A stretch of DNA of 64,000 nt from Stichopus chloronotus (GCA_021234535.1 CM037836.1:31002769-31066768), one strand, 5' to 3'. Positions 1 to 13,700 are shown, numbered from the stretch's first letter. Notes: generated from the sequence alone by a model not told the origin. Program-made: numbers and translations.

Positions 1-760
1 GATATTTGTGAATGCTGTATTATGTTACATCAATTTCTACAATTTAACAGAGGTATTTAATGTTACATTGACTCATAGCACTGATAGCCTACCTATATCA
101 AAGTCTTACAATATTGCATTGTGATAAAATATTGATCAAACTGCAATATGTTTTACTGATTTGTAGGATAGATATTTGTGGAAGTTGTACAATGTGACAT
201 CAATTCAGTGGATTCAACAGAGGTAATTACTGGCTCATAGAATAGGATATTTATCAATGTTTTGTAATCTTCCACTGATTTGTATGATAAATATTGATCA
301 GAATTGTATTACGTTGCACTTACTTATAGGATAAGAAATTCATGAAATTTGTATTATGTTATGCATATGAAATGGTATTTAACAGGGTGCTTAATGTTAC
401 ATTGACTCATAACATAAGATATTTATCAAAAGTTTATAAATTTACGTTGACTTGCTCGATATGATGTTGATGGAAATTGTATTAATTTGCACCGATTATA
501 GGATGAGATAAATTGTTTCATTAATTCATATGATAAAATGTCTAAGAAAGTTAGGTAATGTACCCTGACTTACACTAAGCAAAGGTTGCATTATGTTACA
601 GTGACATCTTTCATTGAAAATTAATCAAAAGTTGTATATTTATACATTAATCCTTGGAGTAGGACATTTATCAAATGCATAATATGTTACAATGGTTGGA
701 ATAAAATTAAATATTTGTCAACGTTTGTAGGTGAAGGACACTCTTTGAAATTTAGTTTTC
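1..760. repeat. Degenerate AT-rich tandem repeat at left edge
   Basis: Diverged copies of a motif built from GTATTATGTTACA, TGACTCATAGGAT and GATATTTATCAAA recur from the first base to about 760. The 20-base string taatgttacattgactcata occurs identically at 58 and 392, each inside a near-identical block of about 40 bases, so a higher-order period of about 334 bases is visible over a shorter irregular unit. No reading frame stays open. The array continues past the left edge, so its full size is unknown. This is seen directly; it looks like an old minisatellite. Confidence 0.7.
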
Positions 761-2671
761 TTGAGATTGAATACTTGTAGTCAACCTATGTTGATAATCC
801 TATGTACCGTTTATAGAATAATTCATAGTGTTACAGAAGTAATTTTCTCGCGGCCTACATGTTTGTTATTATGTATACTCAACACGCTCTCTAAGTGGTC
901 TGTGGTATTGCCAATAAATAGACTGTCTGTAAATTAGAGGAAAAGCAATAAAGGAACATAAGTAAAAGCTCGTTTGTTCAACTCAAGTTTTCATGAATAG
1001 TAAACTTACTTTGAGAAGAAGAAAAATAGATAAGTTTTTCCGTGACTGTTTTTCAATGAGTTATATGTCGCTGTTAGTGTAGTTTTTGTGTATAGTATAA
1101 CAAAATTTACATCTTTAAAATATTTACCAAGACGAGCATCACCTTTTTTTTATTTACAGTTTATTTCTTTCTTTCGTGAACATCGTATACATTACATATA
1201 TAATTTCAATGTGTTGCTTATGATTAACTATTGGTTTTCCGAAGAAAAATAATATTTAGATTTGTATATTCAAAGTTCTCCCAGATATTTCTCAGGAAAA
1301 CATCCCAAAATAATCATGTCTATACGAAGGATGGAGACGAAGCAGGAAAGCAAAAGAGAAAAAAGAAGGCAAACAAACACAGCTTAGAGGAATTAAGGCA
1401 AAAAGAAAGAGCATTTACAACTTTATTATATCTTATCTTTCTTCGTGGAGAACAGTTGGACGTAGAACAAATATGGTTCTCGACCGCTAATACAAATTTA
1501 AGTTTGTGAAAAAAAAGTCAAAACGTCAGGAATAGTTGAGTAAGGTTTACAATAATAAATAATTTACAATAAAGAAAAACAAAGTTTTACGGATGATGCA
1601 GCAGGACATTATAACCAAAGAAAAACTAGAAATGGATAAATAAAATTGTCTGCCAGAAAGGTGTTGTTCAGTGTCTAGGAGGAATTGGACGTATGTGGAC
1701 AGCTCTAGAAAAGATGTTCGATTGCTTCAATTTCATCTTTACAAAACTCACAATTGGGTGACTCAACTTTGTTCATGGCAAACAGCAAAGACGACTATCA
1801 CCTACTCACGTGAAATAATAACATGGAAGAATTACAAAGTTTACTGAAAAGAAACTATATTTACCATCTTTTTGTTCAAAAGATTTTTATAATTTAAATA
1901 TGTGTTCAAAGTCAAAGGTATTTGGAAGTTTGTTTTTCAATGAGCGTTGTAAAACGTAAAATGTGAATCACACATCAAGAAGTGGTAAGGATGTTTATAG
2001 CGACTGATTAAAACCAAAACATAAATACTCCTATTTTCAAACTGACCTCTCAATATAGATTCAACAGCTCACAAAAAAGCAATACCCTTAAATTAAAATC
2101 TGACATAACTCGAATGCTTAACAACTTGTTAAATTGTTCATTGTTAATATCTCTTTAACATGATTTCTTTAAAGAAACAAGTATTACTTTAAAAGTAAAG
2201 ACTATTATCTTCTTCATCCAGTAGACCATGTCACCATTCATTTAAATGGAAACAATTTCCTATTTTTTATGCAAATTAGTACATATACGAATCATTTTAA
2301 CGAGAGACAGAAGCTTATTGTAAAGGTAAATAATATATAGACTTTCAAAGAAGGGAAAGAGGTGAAGAGTATTATACGTACTTAACAATTTATTCTTGTA
2401 CCTCCTAAAAAAATAAGAAAAATAGTACGTAAATGAATATTACCTAATATTAATGGACAAACTTAAGTAGAAAAGACAAGCAACGACCTACAAATTCATC
2501 CTGCTTCTCTTTTTCTATGGGAAACTACTCCTTATCATTGACTCACGATACATTCATACAGGGTTGTTGTGTGTACAAAATACTCTGAAGAATTATCCAT
2601 GGCTTAATTGTTTTACTGGAAAACATAAAAACCATCAAACGTTTACGCAACCGTTCATAACCTTTCATCTT

Positions 2672-2710
2672 CTATATATATACAATATATATATAAATAT
2701 ATATATATAT
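2672..2710. repeat. Imperfect (TA)n tract
   Basis: About 40 bases of near-pure alternating TA with two interruptions. Confidence 0.8.
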
Positions 2711-5700
2711 CTTCACAATGGACTCCCTGACCGAGACAGTACAGTGGCACTCGTAACTGATTTTCATTCTGTTAATTAAATACATGTGGTAACATTAATC
2801 AAATTTATATACAAATATATTCAAACCTCTTGAAATATATTCCCGTAGGCCACCCAGTTGTAGAGAGGTATGGAATGTCGTCCGCATCAGACCGCTAAAT
2901 ATCTGTCACCATCGTGTTGAATAAGACAAACGAAAAAAAAAACTCGAGGAAAAGAAACTCGTTCCACTGAAATGTCCCTGTCATTTAGGCTATTTATTGT
3001 AAACTAAAATCAAATAAAAATGACATCAAATCAAGTTGAATTATTATCATTTCATGGCATTTTTCACTGAAACTGAATATATGCGTATTATTTTTCGTGT
3101 ACTTTAATGAGATATTAGTTAATAACTACATGTAGTTATTATTTCAAGTAAATCTATTGTTCTAAAGGTACGTAACTGTCATCGTAAATAGAGGAATAGA
3201 GTTTCAGTCAAGTAAGTGTTTCTGTCCATTTTACAATGTCTTAGAAAATTTTGATCTGTATATTGAAAACAACGTGTTGCAGAGTAAAGCAGTTGATATT
3301 GTCTGTGTAGGAAAACGAGTGTTACCCTAGTTCTTTTTTTTTACACGTGCACATGTTAAAACGAGATAATATTTATTCTATTGTGAAGGATAATTTATAA
3401 AGACGAGTTGTCTCTAAAATTGTAGTTAAATCATTTCTATGATTAACTTTAAATATGCTATTTGTAAGTCATACCTGACAAATTTGCTCATAGTTTTCTG
3501 TTTTCAGAATCAATTGAAGATTCTTAACTAGCAGTTCAATAAGCATTTTCGATGATGACTTTTATACTACCTATTTCGTTTTTTTTTAAGTTAGTACCGG
3601 TATTCATTTCTAGTCTGTTCTTGTATAATTAAAAAGGCTGCAGTCGAACTTATTGACAAAAAATATCAATTAACTACAGAATTTCAAATTTTAAATGTGT
3701 GCATTCATAAACCCCTTTACATAATAACAAAACATTATCAGAGTTCACTTTTTGATATGAAATTTGAAAAAAAATTACCCTAAAACATCCATGCTTATCC
3801 TTGATATACTCTGCAGAACTTTTTGTAGTTTTGGCACTGAAAGAGAAACACAGAAGTTTTTTAACAGATTTTATCACACACTTGGCTGGACGATGAATAA
3901 AGATGAGGTTTTGTGGCATTTTAATTTATTTATTTACTTTTTTGTCGTTGCTTGGTATTGATACCTGAAAAAGTTTCGATATTTAAACTTGACTTGAGAG
4001 ATTAATGCTTCCTATCGTTCCCGTATCATCACGGCTCAATAAAACCTTAATCTTTATTTTGTTTTTCCATAACCTCGGCCTTTTTTGTTTTGTTCCTATG
4101 AGAATATATATGTTTTCTACTTATTCATCTTTTTCTTTATCTTTTTTTTTCTTCCTCTATTTACTTCAAGAAGATAAATTTCAAATCCAACTTGTGGAAA
4201 TGCGGTACACGATACGACTAATTGCATATGTTTTAAAGTTAGATCAACGTTTATCAGTTAACTCCCGAGGGCATTCTCCAATAAGTAGATCTCGTAGGCA
4301 AGCTAGGGACGTGTGTATATATCAGCTCGGTTCTACTCTTCCCGTATTGCCTCGAGCCAACTCGTTCTCTGTTTTTCGGAGTCGCTTCTTGTCAGCCAAA
4401 ACCGGAAATCAATGTATCATTCCCAATCTTAGGCGTTTTGTTTTCTTGTTGTGGCAAATTTATCCCCTATGCAAACCTGGTCGTAGCAGAAGTAGTATTA
4501 GTGATAGCACTAGTAGTTACTGCCTGAGAGAAGTGTAGATACCACAAGAGAGAGGAGATGGCGTGTGTCAGCGCAGTTAATGCGTTTGATTTCCTCTCTC
4601 TTAAGAATATGACCGTATCGAAATTAATTCTACGATTACTGAGGAGGAAAAAGAAGCAGAGAAAAAGTAAGCTGGGCAACTTCTTTTTTGCTCTCCTTTT
4701 TATATTTTTTTTGCCTTTCTGCTGATAGCTAATGCATCGATAAATCTTCGCCTGTATGAGTTGTGACATTCGGAGACGATGAGTCTCCCCCGAAGGATAT
4801 TTCGAACCCTTCCAGGAACCATTCATTTCCGTTCAACTTCAGGACCCAAAAGAGTTGCCTTCCGTTATCTACCTCAGAGTGAAAATTTGGACAAATTTAA
4901 AATATATTGGGATGGAATACAATTAACTTTGCCTTGTATTTTATTTTGCTTTGGCTCTGTAACAAAGCATATACTCATATCGCTATATTTTAGATGATAC
5001 CGCTTTTTCATTTCCTCACACAAACTTACAAATAAAGTCACAAGTCTAAGAAACGGGAGAAAAAAATAAAACATAAAAAAGACGTATAAAAGAAAAAAAT
5101 GATAGTAAAAGATAGAAGAAAAATCCGACATAAACAAGATAAAAAAAACGAAGTGAAATGAAACTTATTATAAAAGATTGCCCGAAGTTTAAAGTCAGAC
5201 TGTGGAAGTTCACGATCGCTAGGGCGATGGTATTAAGAAAACGTCAAATCGTAATGGAAAATTCGTTAACAATTTAATGAAATGAATTTAAAAGATGCAT
5301 GGCACCCCCAAATTCAAGGTGCTTAACTCAGTGGGGGTTTTACAGGCAGTACTTTTTTGTGTTATTCTCCTTCGTGCAACAACATTTTTACGCAAATGGA
5401 GTCATTATATTTTACGATCTGTTAAGTAAATTCTACCGATTAGTACCCATTTTAAACGGAAGTCGTTTACTGTTCTCACTTTTTTAAGGGGGAGAAGATA
5501 CCCGTCTCAATTGTTAAGTGATGGGCGTTCGAGGCAGTTTCGTGCATTAGTAAAACTGCAATGTGCCTTAATTTATTGCAGTGTGCGAAAAAACTTTCCA
5601 GTTAAAATTCCCATTAGGAAAGATCTTATGTTATTTGCAAGAATGTAGAAAACAGAGACAACAAGCATTATAAAACAAAAATTCCTGTCAAAAAAGTTTT

Positions 5701-6177
5701 ACAGTAAATCTGGATTTATTGTCTGCCAGCACTTGTTCCATTAAGGAGAAAGGAAACGCTTTTCCCATGAGGGATATTAAACAAATGTTGATTCTGGACT
5801 TTCACAAACCTATCGTATCAGCGAAGAAAAAAGAAATAAGCTCGTTAAAACCATCATGATTTTGCGGTGATCGCGTGGCTAATGTCAATTTTTTTTTAAG
5901 TCTTCAGCAACAAAGAATGATATTAAACATTCCATTGACATTTTTTATAGAATAGACGAAAAGGCATTTCAGGAAAGATATCTTGTAAAAGTGGAGATTT
6001 GTGAATATGTATACCGACTTTTTACTTCTACAATAGAACTATAAAAGTGAAATTTTGAATAATAATGTTGAGTATGTTCTAGAGCATGAGAGGACTCGTG
6101 TAAAATTTTGAATACCAAATTTCTGCATCTGATATGTTCTTTTTAAAACATGTTAAAAGAACATAAAATAAGTCACG

Positions 6178-6318
6178 TTTAAAGGGAAAATGCAATCACC
6201 CCAATTTGTATCGGCATAGTCCCCTATCCTAATTCATGGATGACTCTTTTGCATCAAGTGACAATATTTTTGTTACTGGATTGCTAAATTTATGCAAACT
6301 ATTTGTTTGCTTTGCATA
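6178..6318 (+). repeat. Dispersed repeat, copy 1 (inverted relative to 41253-41393)
   Basis: This segment starts TTTAAAGGGAAAATGCAATC and contains CCTAATTCATGGA and TTTTGCATCAAGTGA. Its reverse complement is found again at 41253-41393 with most bases matching along about 140 bases, including the distal part TTATTTGTTTGCTT / CTATTTGTTTGCTT. Two diverged copies 35 kb apart in opposite orientation indicate an interspersed, probably transposon-derived family. No open frame or terminal inverted repeat was identified, so the class is unknown. Confidence 0.65.
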
Positions 6319-6489
6319 CACAGTGGTATAAAATAGTCTGAAATATACTTGTTAGTTATAAAAGAGGAGATTTGCAAGAGTTAGCTGATGCTTCAGAATA
6401 AATTTAGGGTGACTAAATAAAGCACCATTAACCCTAAATCCATACAAACTGTACATCGCCGGTAGTATCAAATACAAATCGCATCAATA

Positions 6490-7310
6490 TCTTGTCGTCG
6501 CCTTGTTACTATAACGGTTGCTGCTTCCGTCGCCATTTACTCATGGCATGTTGTCACTGTCGTTTACAATGTGTTGTGCTTGTTTCTGTTACTTTTTGTT
6601 CATGTCACGTTGTCTTCGAAGTCGTCGTCAATTGTTACTACTGAAGTTCGTCGTTCATTTCATCTTGCTGTTATAGTACTCATTGTTACTTCTATTGCTG
6701 TTAATGTCTCATGTAACATTTAGATGCCTTATGATGGTGTCATAAATTGTAATCTCCGTCGTCCTTGGTACTGTATGGCTTTTGTTCCTTCTGTTGCCGT
6801 AAAAAAATCATGTCACATTGTCGTAATCGATGTTGTTACTGGAGCTAATGCTTTCATCTATTGCTCTTGTTTGCTGACGTATGTCGATCACTTTACGTTG
6901 CTGTTGTGGTATTTATTGTTACTGTCACTGTTGTTTTTGTTGCTGTCTCATGTCACTTTGATATTGCCGTAGTCGTCGCCGTCGTTCTTACTTTAGCTTT
7001 TATTATTGCTCAGTTCGTCGTTGATGTTTATCTTTCGTTTTTGTTGTAATTGTAGTTGTCAGTACTTTGAAGGTTGTCGTTGATAATGCAGCCCTTGTTT
7101 TTATCTAGTGCTGTTGTTCATCCATTATTGTCATTGTTTTCATTCTCGTTTCTTTGTTACCTCTGTTTGTCCTTCCTGTTGTCTCTGTTGTTACCAGTAG
7201 CTGAGTTGTTGACAATGTTTAAGTTTTACTTATAGTTATTTTCATAGAGTATTGTAGTCGTAGTTATCGGTCTTATCGTTGGAGTCACCGTCTGCTTTTG
7301 CTGTTGATAG
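6490..7310. repeat. Degenerate GTT/GTC/GCT triplet-rich low-complexity region
   Basis: About 800 bases show a strong three-base texture (gtt, gtc, gct, act), for example repeated GTCGTCG and TTGTTACT words. The open frames here translate to Val/Leu/Phe-rich strings typical of triplet repeats, not a protein family. It is most simply an old, decayed trinucleotide array. Confidence 0.6.
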
Positions 7311-9143
7311 TGTAAGAGCCATGTCCACCGACCGATTACACAACGTGTACAATGCTTTTCCATTTCTAAAAGAATGACATTGCGTTAAGTTTTATGAAAC
7401 TACCAGAGGTATCGCTTTTGCGTTGTTTTTACAAGAAATGATGTGTAAATATAATGAGTAAAAGGGAAAGACAAAATAATATATAAACCAGATATGTCAA
7501 AATTCAACAAAAAATGCAATTGTTTAAAGAAATAATGCACCAAAATTGCAAAATAAGTCAATATTTACACCATTCTTATCTTTCAACTTTGTTAGATATA
7601 TACAGAAAAATATGTAAATATGTGAAAATGTAGAAGACTATGAGGAAAATATATGGCTTATTCGTTGGCAAATTAGTGGCTACACTTCGAAAATAATTCG
7701 TTCATTTGATAACCTTTGACCTTTTGTCCAGCCAAATATGTGAGAAGATATTTCACTTCCAAATAAATTTCACAATTTCAATTATAATATGATGAAATTG
7801 GTCCTATCATTTTCTTTTGCTTCATTTGCCCTATTAGTTACATTACATAGCCTTTTCATATAAGTTATAAATATCAGAAATGGTAATCTCATTTCAGTAT
7901 TGATTACTGTCCTTTAAGTTAGCTCTGATGTCTTCTTTTTCGAATTGTCGAAAAATGGGATAGGTGTTACATGACCTTTTCCTAAAAATAGTTGAAGAGA
8001 AGCCAAACACTCATGGAAAAAGTGATTAAAAGTAGTCGGGCAATGATGGTTTGAGAAAGGTTCTAATTAAAGCGCCATTAACATAATTAGGCAACTCAAC
8101 AATTGTTTTTCAGAGCGAAGTGGAACAATAAACTTCATTAAGTCTCTTCCTTTATCTTACAGATAAAATGGAAAGAAGCAGTTTGTTGCCGTATGGTAGT
8201 TCATGTAAAATTGATCCAGTAAACGCAATTGCTTTGTGTGCAGTGATGACATGGTCCCACTATTGGAAATCAAAGGTACATTCACGAATAAGCTGTGCAA
8301 CTGAGGAATCTTTTTTAAAGTAAGAGAAAAGCAATATAAGAGTATTATCAGAAGTGGTAAATGTACCTAAACTAGTTTATTTCAAAAGAGAAGGAATGAC
8401 AAGCAAGAGGAATTTGTTTTTCATCAATGGTCAGTTTGATTACAAGGAAATATTTATTAGTGTCTTTAATTAATGTAAGATAAAACGATTGTTTCGTGAC
8501 AATTCATATTACTTTATCTCAATAAAATAGCTGCAATAATCATTTATAACTGTACCTAAGGTTTTAATTTTATTATAGGGGTGAAGAGTTCTGGATATAT
8601 CAGTTGGGTAATTTTCATCATAATCCTCAATAGACGGAACACTTTGTATTTCAAATTAAGTGCTATGGTTTCAGCTTTGGCATCAGGTTATGTGAAACTC
8701 TCATCCGGCGGGGAAATATCAACATTAAAGATGGGACCAACCCCTGAACACGCTTTTAGCCTCAACGTTTTATAATCATTTATATAGAATGAATGCTTTT
8801 GTTTTTGTTCATCATGGACAGCTCAGTATCGTAATGTTTCACTTTGCTTTAAAATATATCTGAATGACAATGTCTTGACTACAGTCACAGTAAATACATC
8901 TAATGACACTATGAGAAATAATGTGTGTAGAGTGAATAGCTTGTAATGAAAGATTGAAAAAAAATTCCTTTAACACTAATTACATGCACAGAACCAACAG
9001 AGCCAACAACTCTTGATCTATACTTGCAAACCACGCCATGTATTCCCTTCCTTTGCATGTTACCTGTTATGACATCAAACACCTTAAATTCCATGATGCA
9101 CAAAACCTGAATCTTGCTTTATTCCAATTTTCATATAATACAT

Positions 9144-9146
<3 letters not shown>

Positions 9147-9207
<61 letters not shown>
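9147..9207. repeat. (TA)n microsatellite
   Basis: About 60 bases of uninterrupted alternating TA. It generates spurious Ile-Tyr open frames on both strands. Confidence 0.95.
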
Positions 9208-9212
<5 letters not shown>

Positions 9213-9746
9213 TTAATTGATTCAATGTACCTATGCTATCATACAAATTATCATAGCAACTGTACCCATAACACAATAACCGTTCACATGTCATATAGGA
9301 CACAAACGTCTGCAACTATTTTAGACTTGTTCTAGTTTTCAATTTTTTTCTGTTATATTTTTTCTCCTGATTTTATCCATTTGATGTAACTCTCAGTTGA
9401 ATAATACGGCTGCATGAATCTTATTGTTTTGGCATTCCTCCTTTTCTAAGATTTCTAGTCCCATGGTTTTGTTTCCTTATATAAGGGTTCGTTGGTTTGT
9501 CTAATGAGTTTGCCTATCGTGATTCGCACGTGTATGATTGTTCATGTTATCATTCCTGACAAGTCGAATCTGATACCCAGAAGCAATTCTCGACCGATTC
9601 TCCGCTCTCTTCTTTTCCAGAGCTAGTTCGTCGGACCTGCATCTCGGCTCTTCCTTTTTTCATTGTTTTTTTTTTGGTCTGTCTGATTATATACAACCAT
9701 GACTATTCACAAGCGCATGTCACTTGTTGAGAGCACAGCGACTCAA

Positions 9747-9819
9747 CCAATTGAGTTTCTTTTATTGGCTGTGATTGGCTTGATTAATATGAATTACATG
9801 GTACAGACCTTCTGATTGG
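9747..9819. promoter_or_regulatory. Candidate otp promoter: cluster of four CCAAT cores
   Basis: CCAAT or its complement ATTGG occurs at 9747-9751, 9764-9768, 9774-9778 and 9815-9819, four cores in 73 bases. The cluster lies about 0.8 kb upstream of the otp start codon, in a stretch less AT-rich than its surroundings (about 9480-9860). Clusters of CCAAT boxes bind NF-Y in many animal promoters. Whether transcription of otp starts downstream of this cluster is inference. Confidence 0.35.
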
Positions 9820-10531
9820 ACAAATTGTTAACATATCGGAGAATAGTGACTGCGAAGGAAAAAATGCGAAGGGAATTGTAAGATGCAATTGTATATTTAA
9901 TTTTAGTCCTAGGTAAGAGATTTTAAATCAGTGTTAATGATTATGTAGACTTAAAGACAAAGTCCTACAATTTGGAAGAATTAGTGAATCTTGTCGGTGT
10001 CGGGGAAAAGGTTCAACTTTTCACCAAATGGTCAACGTGCATTACAGGATCACTGTCAGCGAAAGTTTTCCGTTTTCTTTTTTGGGGAAAATTAGACGCA
10101 ACAAGTGGGCACAATATTTTACACATTAAGTATAATAGTAACGTGTTCCATTCATTGTCAAGGAAGCATTTAGTTATTCAGTCTTCGACTTTTACACATT
10201 TGTTTGCTTATATCACGCTTTGTCTCAAACTTTGTTTACTTTGCAGATGTATAGGACATTTTGAATAACAGGAAAGTTTTTTTTTCGGAAGAAATAAACC
10301 GCAATCTTGAGATATTTTATCTTGAGAAGCGGTTATCGATAGAGTTTGGTTATCAACCTCATCATATTGAAGGAAAACACGTATTGCTTACCATCATCGA
10401 GTTTTGAATTTAACAAAGCTGCTGAAGCATAAAACTGAAACAGACATTATCACTTCTTCGGTACTTTGTTTTTATTTGTGGAACCAAAAAAATTGTAAGG
10501 TTTAGTACATTGAATAACATTCTGTACTACA

Positions 10532-10539
10532 TATAAAAA
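10532..10539 (+). promoter_or_regulatory. Possible TATA box 56 bases upstream of otp start codon
   Basis: TATAAAAA lies 56 bases upstream of the ATG. If used, the 5' untranslated region would be only about 30 bases. In such AT-rich DNA this may be chance, and the CCAAT cluster further upstream is a competing promoter candidate. Confidence 0.2.
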
Positions 10540-10594
10540 GAAATCCACATCTTGATTAAATAATTCCAATCAAATGTATTAATTGACATTTAAA

Positions 10595-10700
10595 ATGAAC
10601 CTAGCTGGTGACCAAATGAGCATTGATGGACGTGGTAACATTGGATTTCTCCGAGGGGACGCCACTCGCGGCGACGACAGAGTTACCACCGTAAATACTG
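10595..10700 (+). CDS. otp: Orthopedia homeobox protein, coding exon 1
   Basis: Encodes the first 35 residues (beginning MNLAGDQMSIDGRGNIGF) and one base of codon 36. The start was chosen because an in-frame TAA sits at 10580-10582, five codons upstream, and this is the first ATG after it; a second ATG lies at codon 8. The exon ends ACTG|GTAAGT, a near-consensus donor in phase 1, which matches the phase at the exon 2 acceptor. The GDDRVTTVNTG segment resembles the short GEDITTV-type motif in the N-terminus of vertebrate Otp. The N-terminus is poorly conserved in the family, so an additional upstream exon cannot be excluded. Confidence 0.75.
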
Positions 10701-13700
10701 GTAAGTCATATAATTCCTAACATTTGAGTGGATATCACTAAAATGCGTTGTTTTGTCTTGCCCTTGGTGTTGAGCATTTTTTTTTTTCATTTTTTTCGGG
10801 GGGGGGGGGCAAGGTTGATAATATTATTTATACTTTAGAGCGAAAATAAAGCATAAATTTTGTGCTTGCCTTTACAACTACCAATAGATATTGTAAAATA
10901 TGTAACATATCCGTTATATATAAATATATAACAATTAAATATTAAATCCTTGATTTTCCGACGACACATTGAATTAATAATATTAATGTAATATAATTAA
11001 AAAATGAAAAGTAGAAGTACTGACTGAATTAACTTTATTGTCTATTATAAAGGCAATACGTTAGTACCCATTGTGTTTATGTGACACTAAATGTTAGCGA
11101 CATTGTTCGGATAACAGTAAAAATAACAATTTGAACGTATGTTGAAAAAATATACTCTGTAGAAAGTTTTTAAATTTATTTTACATATTACACTTCCATA
11201 GTCTGCAATATTGTGTAATTAATCCATGTATTCGGAAAAAGCAATACTTATATACATATGAGATGCAGAGAGCCATTCTATCCGAAATAATTCATTACAG
11301 GTCGCTACCAAAAAGGGAAACATGATAGTAAATGTAATCTATGCATAAACATTTTTTTATAGATACTTGTTTATCAGAGAACGAATGTAAATAATATCTA
11401 CTGTACTATGGCAGTTAATTGTTACTACTTTTCATTCCACACAATGTTAGAGTTGAACGCCATTTTACTTGAATAGATATGTAACAATTACCTTCATAGT
11501 CTACATAAAATCTGTAAATGTTTTGCTTTGTATAAATACTGGTTATTGGTTGATGTTTTTATTTGTTACACAAACAAACGCAGCCGCATCTTACAATCGA
11601 CTACAAATCTTATTGTACGTTGTGTATTATATCTGCATATACGTTCCCAGTGATGAGTCCGTGCGTCTTATTAAGCACGTCAACTTGGATCTATTTCAAT
11701 TTTCTCCATGAACTATAGCTCGAAAATAATCCTGATAACGATACTATACATTCTCACAGTCTGCAGCAGAGTTGAACGTAGTTGAACAACTTGCATTCTT
11801 GTATCGATTACATTCTTTTCTTTCACACTTTTGAATACAGAATATATGTTTTCTGTCTCTACTGGAATTCTTCTAATTTAGAATATTAATTGTATCACGG
11901 GTTCTTTCATTGTTATCGTTTTCCTCTCTTGAATTTTTTTTTCAAAATACAAAACTACCTAGCATGAACTCGTAAAGAGACATTGTTGATAAATTCAGTA
12001 GAAGTTAAGATCACCCATATAATCGTTATATTCAGAGGGTGACTTACTGGTAAATGGGCATGTCTTTCTATATCTTATAATTTTGATCTCGTGTAATTGG
12101 ACAATAATTGTTAAAGCACTACATTACATTAAAAAAATCTCAGATATTTATCATAGCAATTTTGTTTAATAAATCCACCACTGGTTAAACAAATTTCTAT
12201 GATATTATTGTTAGGCAATACTATATACGAAGCCATTTAATATGATATTTCATATATTTCAAATGGTCAGAGGGACTTATTGATAATTTCCTCAGTCCTG
12301 CCATTACAGAATCAATATCACAAAATATACTTTAAAAATTTGCAATAACAAAGAAAAAATTCAAAACTATTCTACTTTCATTAACCCACCAATGTTCACA
12401 AATAGTGTTAATTTCTGTTGCTTACAACACTTCCACTAGACTCTTGTAAAAATATTTTACCCTAAACTAACTTGATTAGTGATATTAGCTCTAGCGCTTC
12501 GTATTTTCTCAGTCACAAATAGTTTGCGATCAAAATTAAATAATTGCCAAGATGTCGAATTACAGTTTCAAACGTTGTATTGTCTGTAAACCTTCTTGAA
12601 AAATTTCAGAAGGCAGGTTTCATGTAAATCGTCTGCAATTAATTACTGTCAATAAATTACTTTCAATTAGTTTCGATTTTATTGAAATACATGAATCTTT
12701 CGTACAATAGTTAATTAAATAGCTCAATACAGCTTTTCACATAACAATGCCGTTTCACTTTCAACAATTAATAATGATCCAGTTGTCTGCTGTCAGGATT
12801 ATAGTTTAGTACGCGAATTTCCGTAGTTATTGTCCAGACAGTGAAGGGAAGGCGGTGAAGCTTATGTCGTAGGTAAGTATAATTGCCTTAATGACAAAAG
12901 CTAACCCACAGATACAGGTTTATCAAGATAGTAAACGCATATGTGTGTACTGTGTGTTATGTTTTCCTTCTTTTCTTCCTTTTTCGTTTTTCCTTTTGTT
13001 TTTTCTTGTGGTGATGCCACATTTTGTTTTACTTTTTAAGTACTGCGTATAAAAGGAACAGAGTCCTCTCCATAAAGTTTTTGGATGCTGAGTCAATTCG
13101 TGAAGCCCATAAATTAGGTCATGATACCATCAAAACCCCGCTTCGATAGAGAGATACCGTTCAACAACGTGATTTAGAAACGGTAAGATTAATAAACTCC
13201 AAAGTGCTGTCAACGTTTTATGCCGCTGACGAATTTTTTGTTTACACTTACCAATTTGTAAAGCCGGCTGATTCATTGGCCAGTGGGGGCTCTGTTGGCA
13301 GACGGTAATGGTTACGCGAGATTTGAGCGCCAATTAACCGTGCTGTGAAGATGGTTATACGTTTATTTATTGGATAATGCTGCTAGAGAGTTCCCAAGTT
13401 TAAGGAATAGAATGTCGCATGCCATTTGCCATGGTTAATATAATTATAAAAATCTTGACACCAAGAAAGTCGCAAAAAATAAACGACATGCTGTTTTATG
13501 TTGTTTTTTTCCTTTGATGCTCAAAAATCTCTGTTCAGATTCTTTTTTCAGTTGTTACGTCATGGTAATTTTATCAATGGCAATCATGAATATTTATAAC
13601 ATAGATTCTTCGTTGTTGGGCATGACTTCGTTAATTTAGAGAATATGGATGTAAAAAGGAAAAGGAGTGATGAAAAAAGTAGACTTGTAAACTATTTTGT

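Larger units (their letters stand above)
761..9479. other. Intergenic region upstream of otp
   Basis: No gene could be supported on either strand. Open frames here are short, low in complexity and lack splice-flanked or family-like sequence. Notable content is listed separately: a TA tract, a dispersed repeat copy at 6178, a degenerate triplet region at 6490-7310 and a TA microsatellite at 9147. A less AT-rich, CpG-containing block at about 4250-4830 stands out but has no recognisable coding content. An untranslated upstream exon or distal control DNA for otp could lie here but cannot be seen from sequence alone. Confidence 0.5.

Noticed and set aside
4005..4538. 177-codon open frame on the + strand, the longest in the left part
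   Set aside because: It begins with a Phe/Leu-rich low-complexity stretch from T-rich DNA and continues into sequence with no recognisable domain, family match or splice context.
9067..9335. Open frames with long Ile-Tyr runs on both strands
   Set aside because: They are translations of the TA microsatellite.
9972..10268. 98-codon open frame just upstream of otp
   Set aside because: No conserved motif, no suitable donor joining it to otp exon 1, and otp exon 1 has its own start after an in-frame stop.
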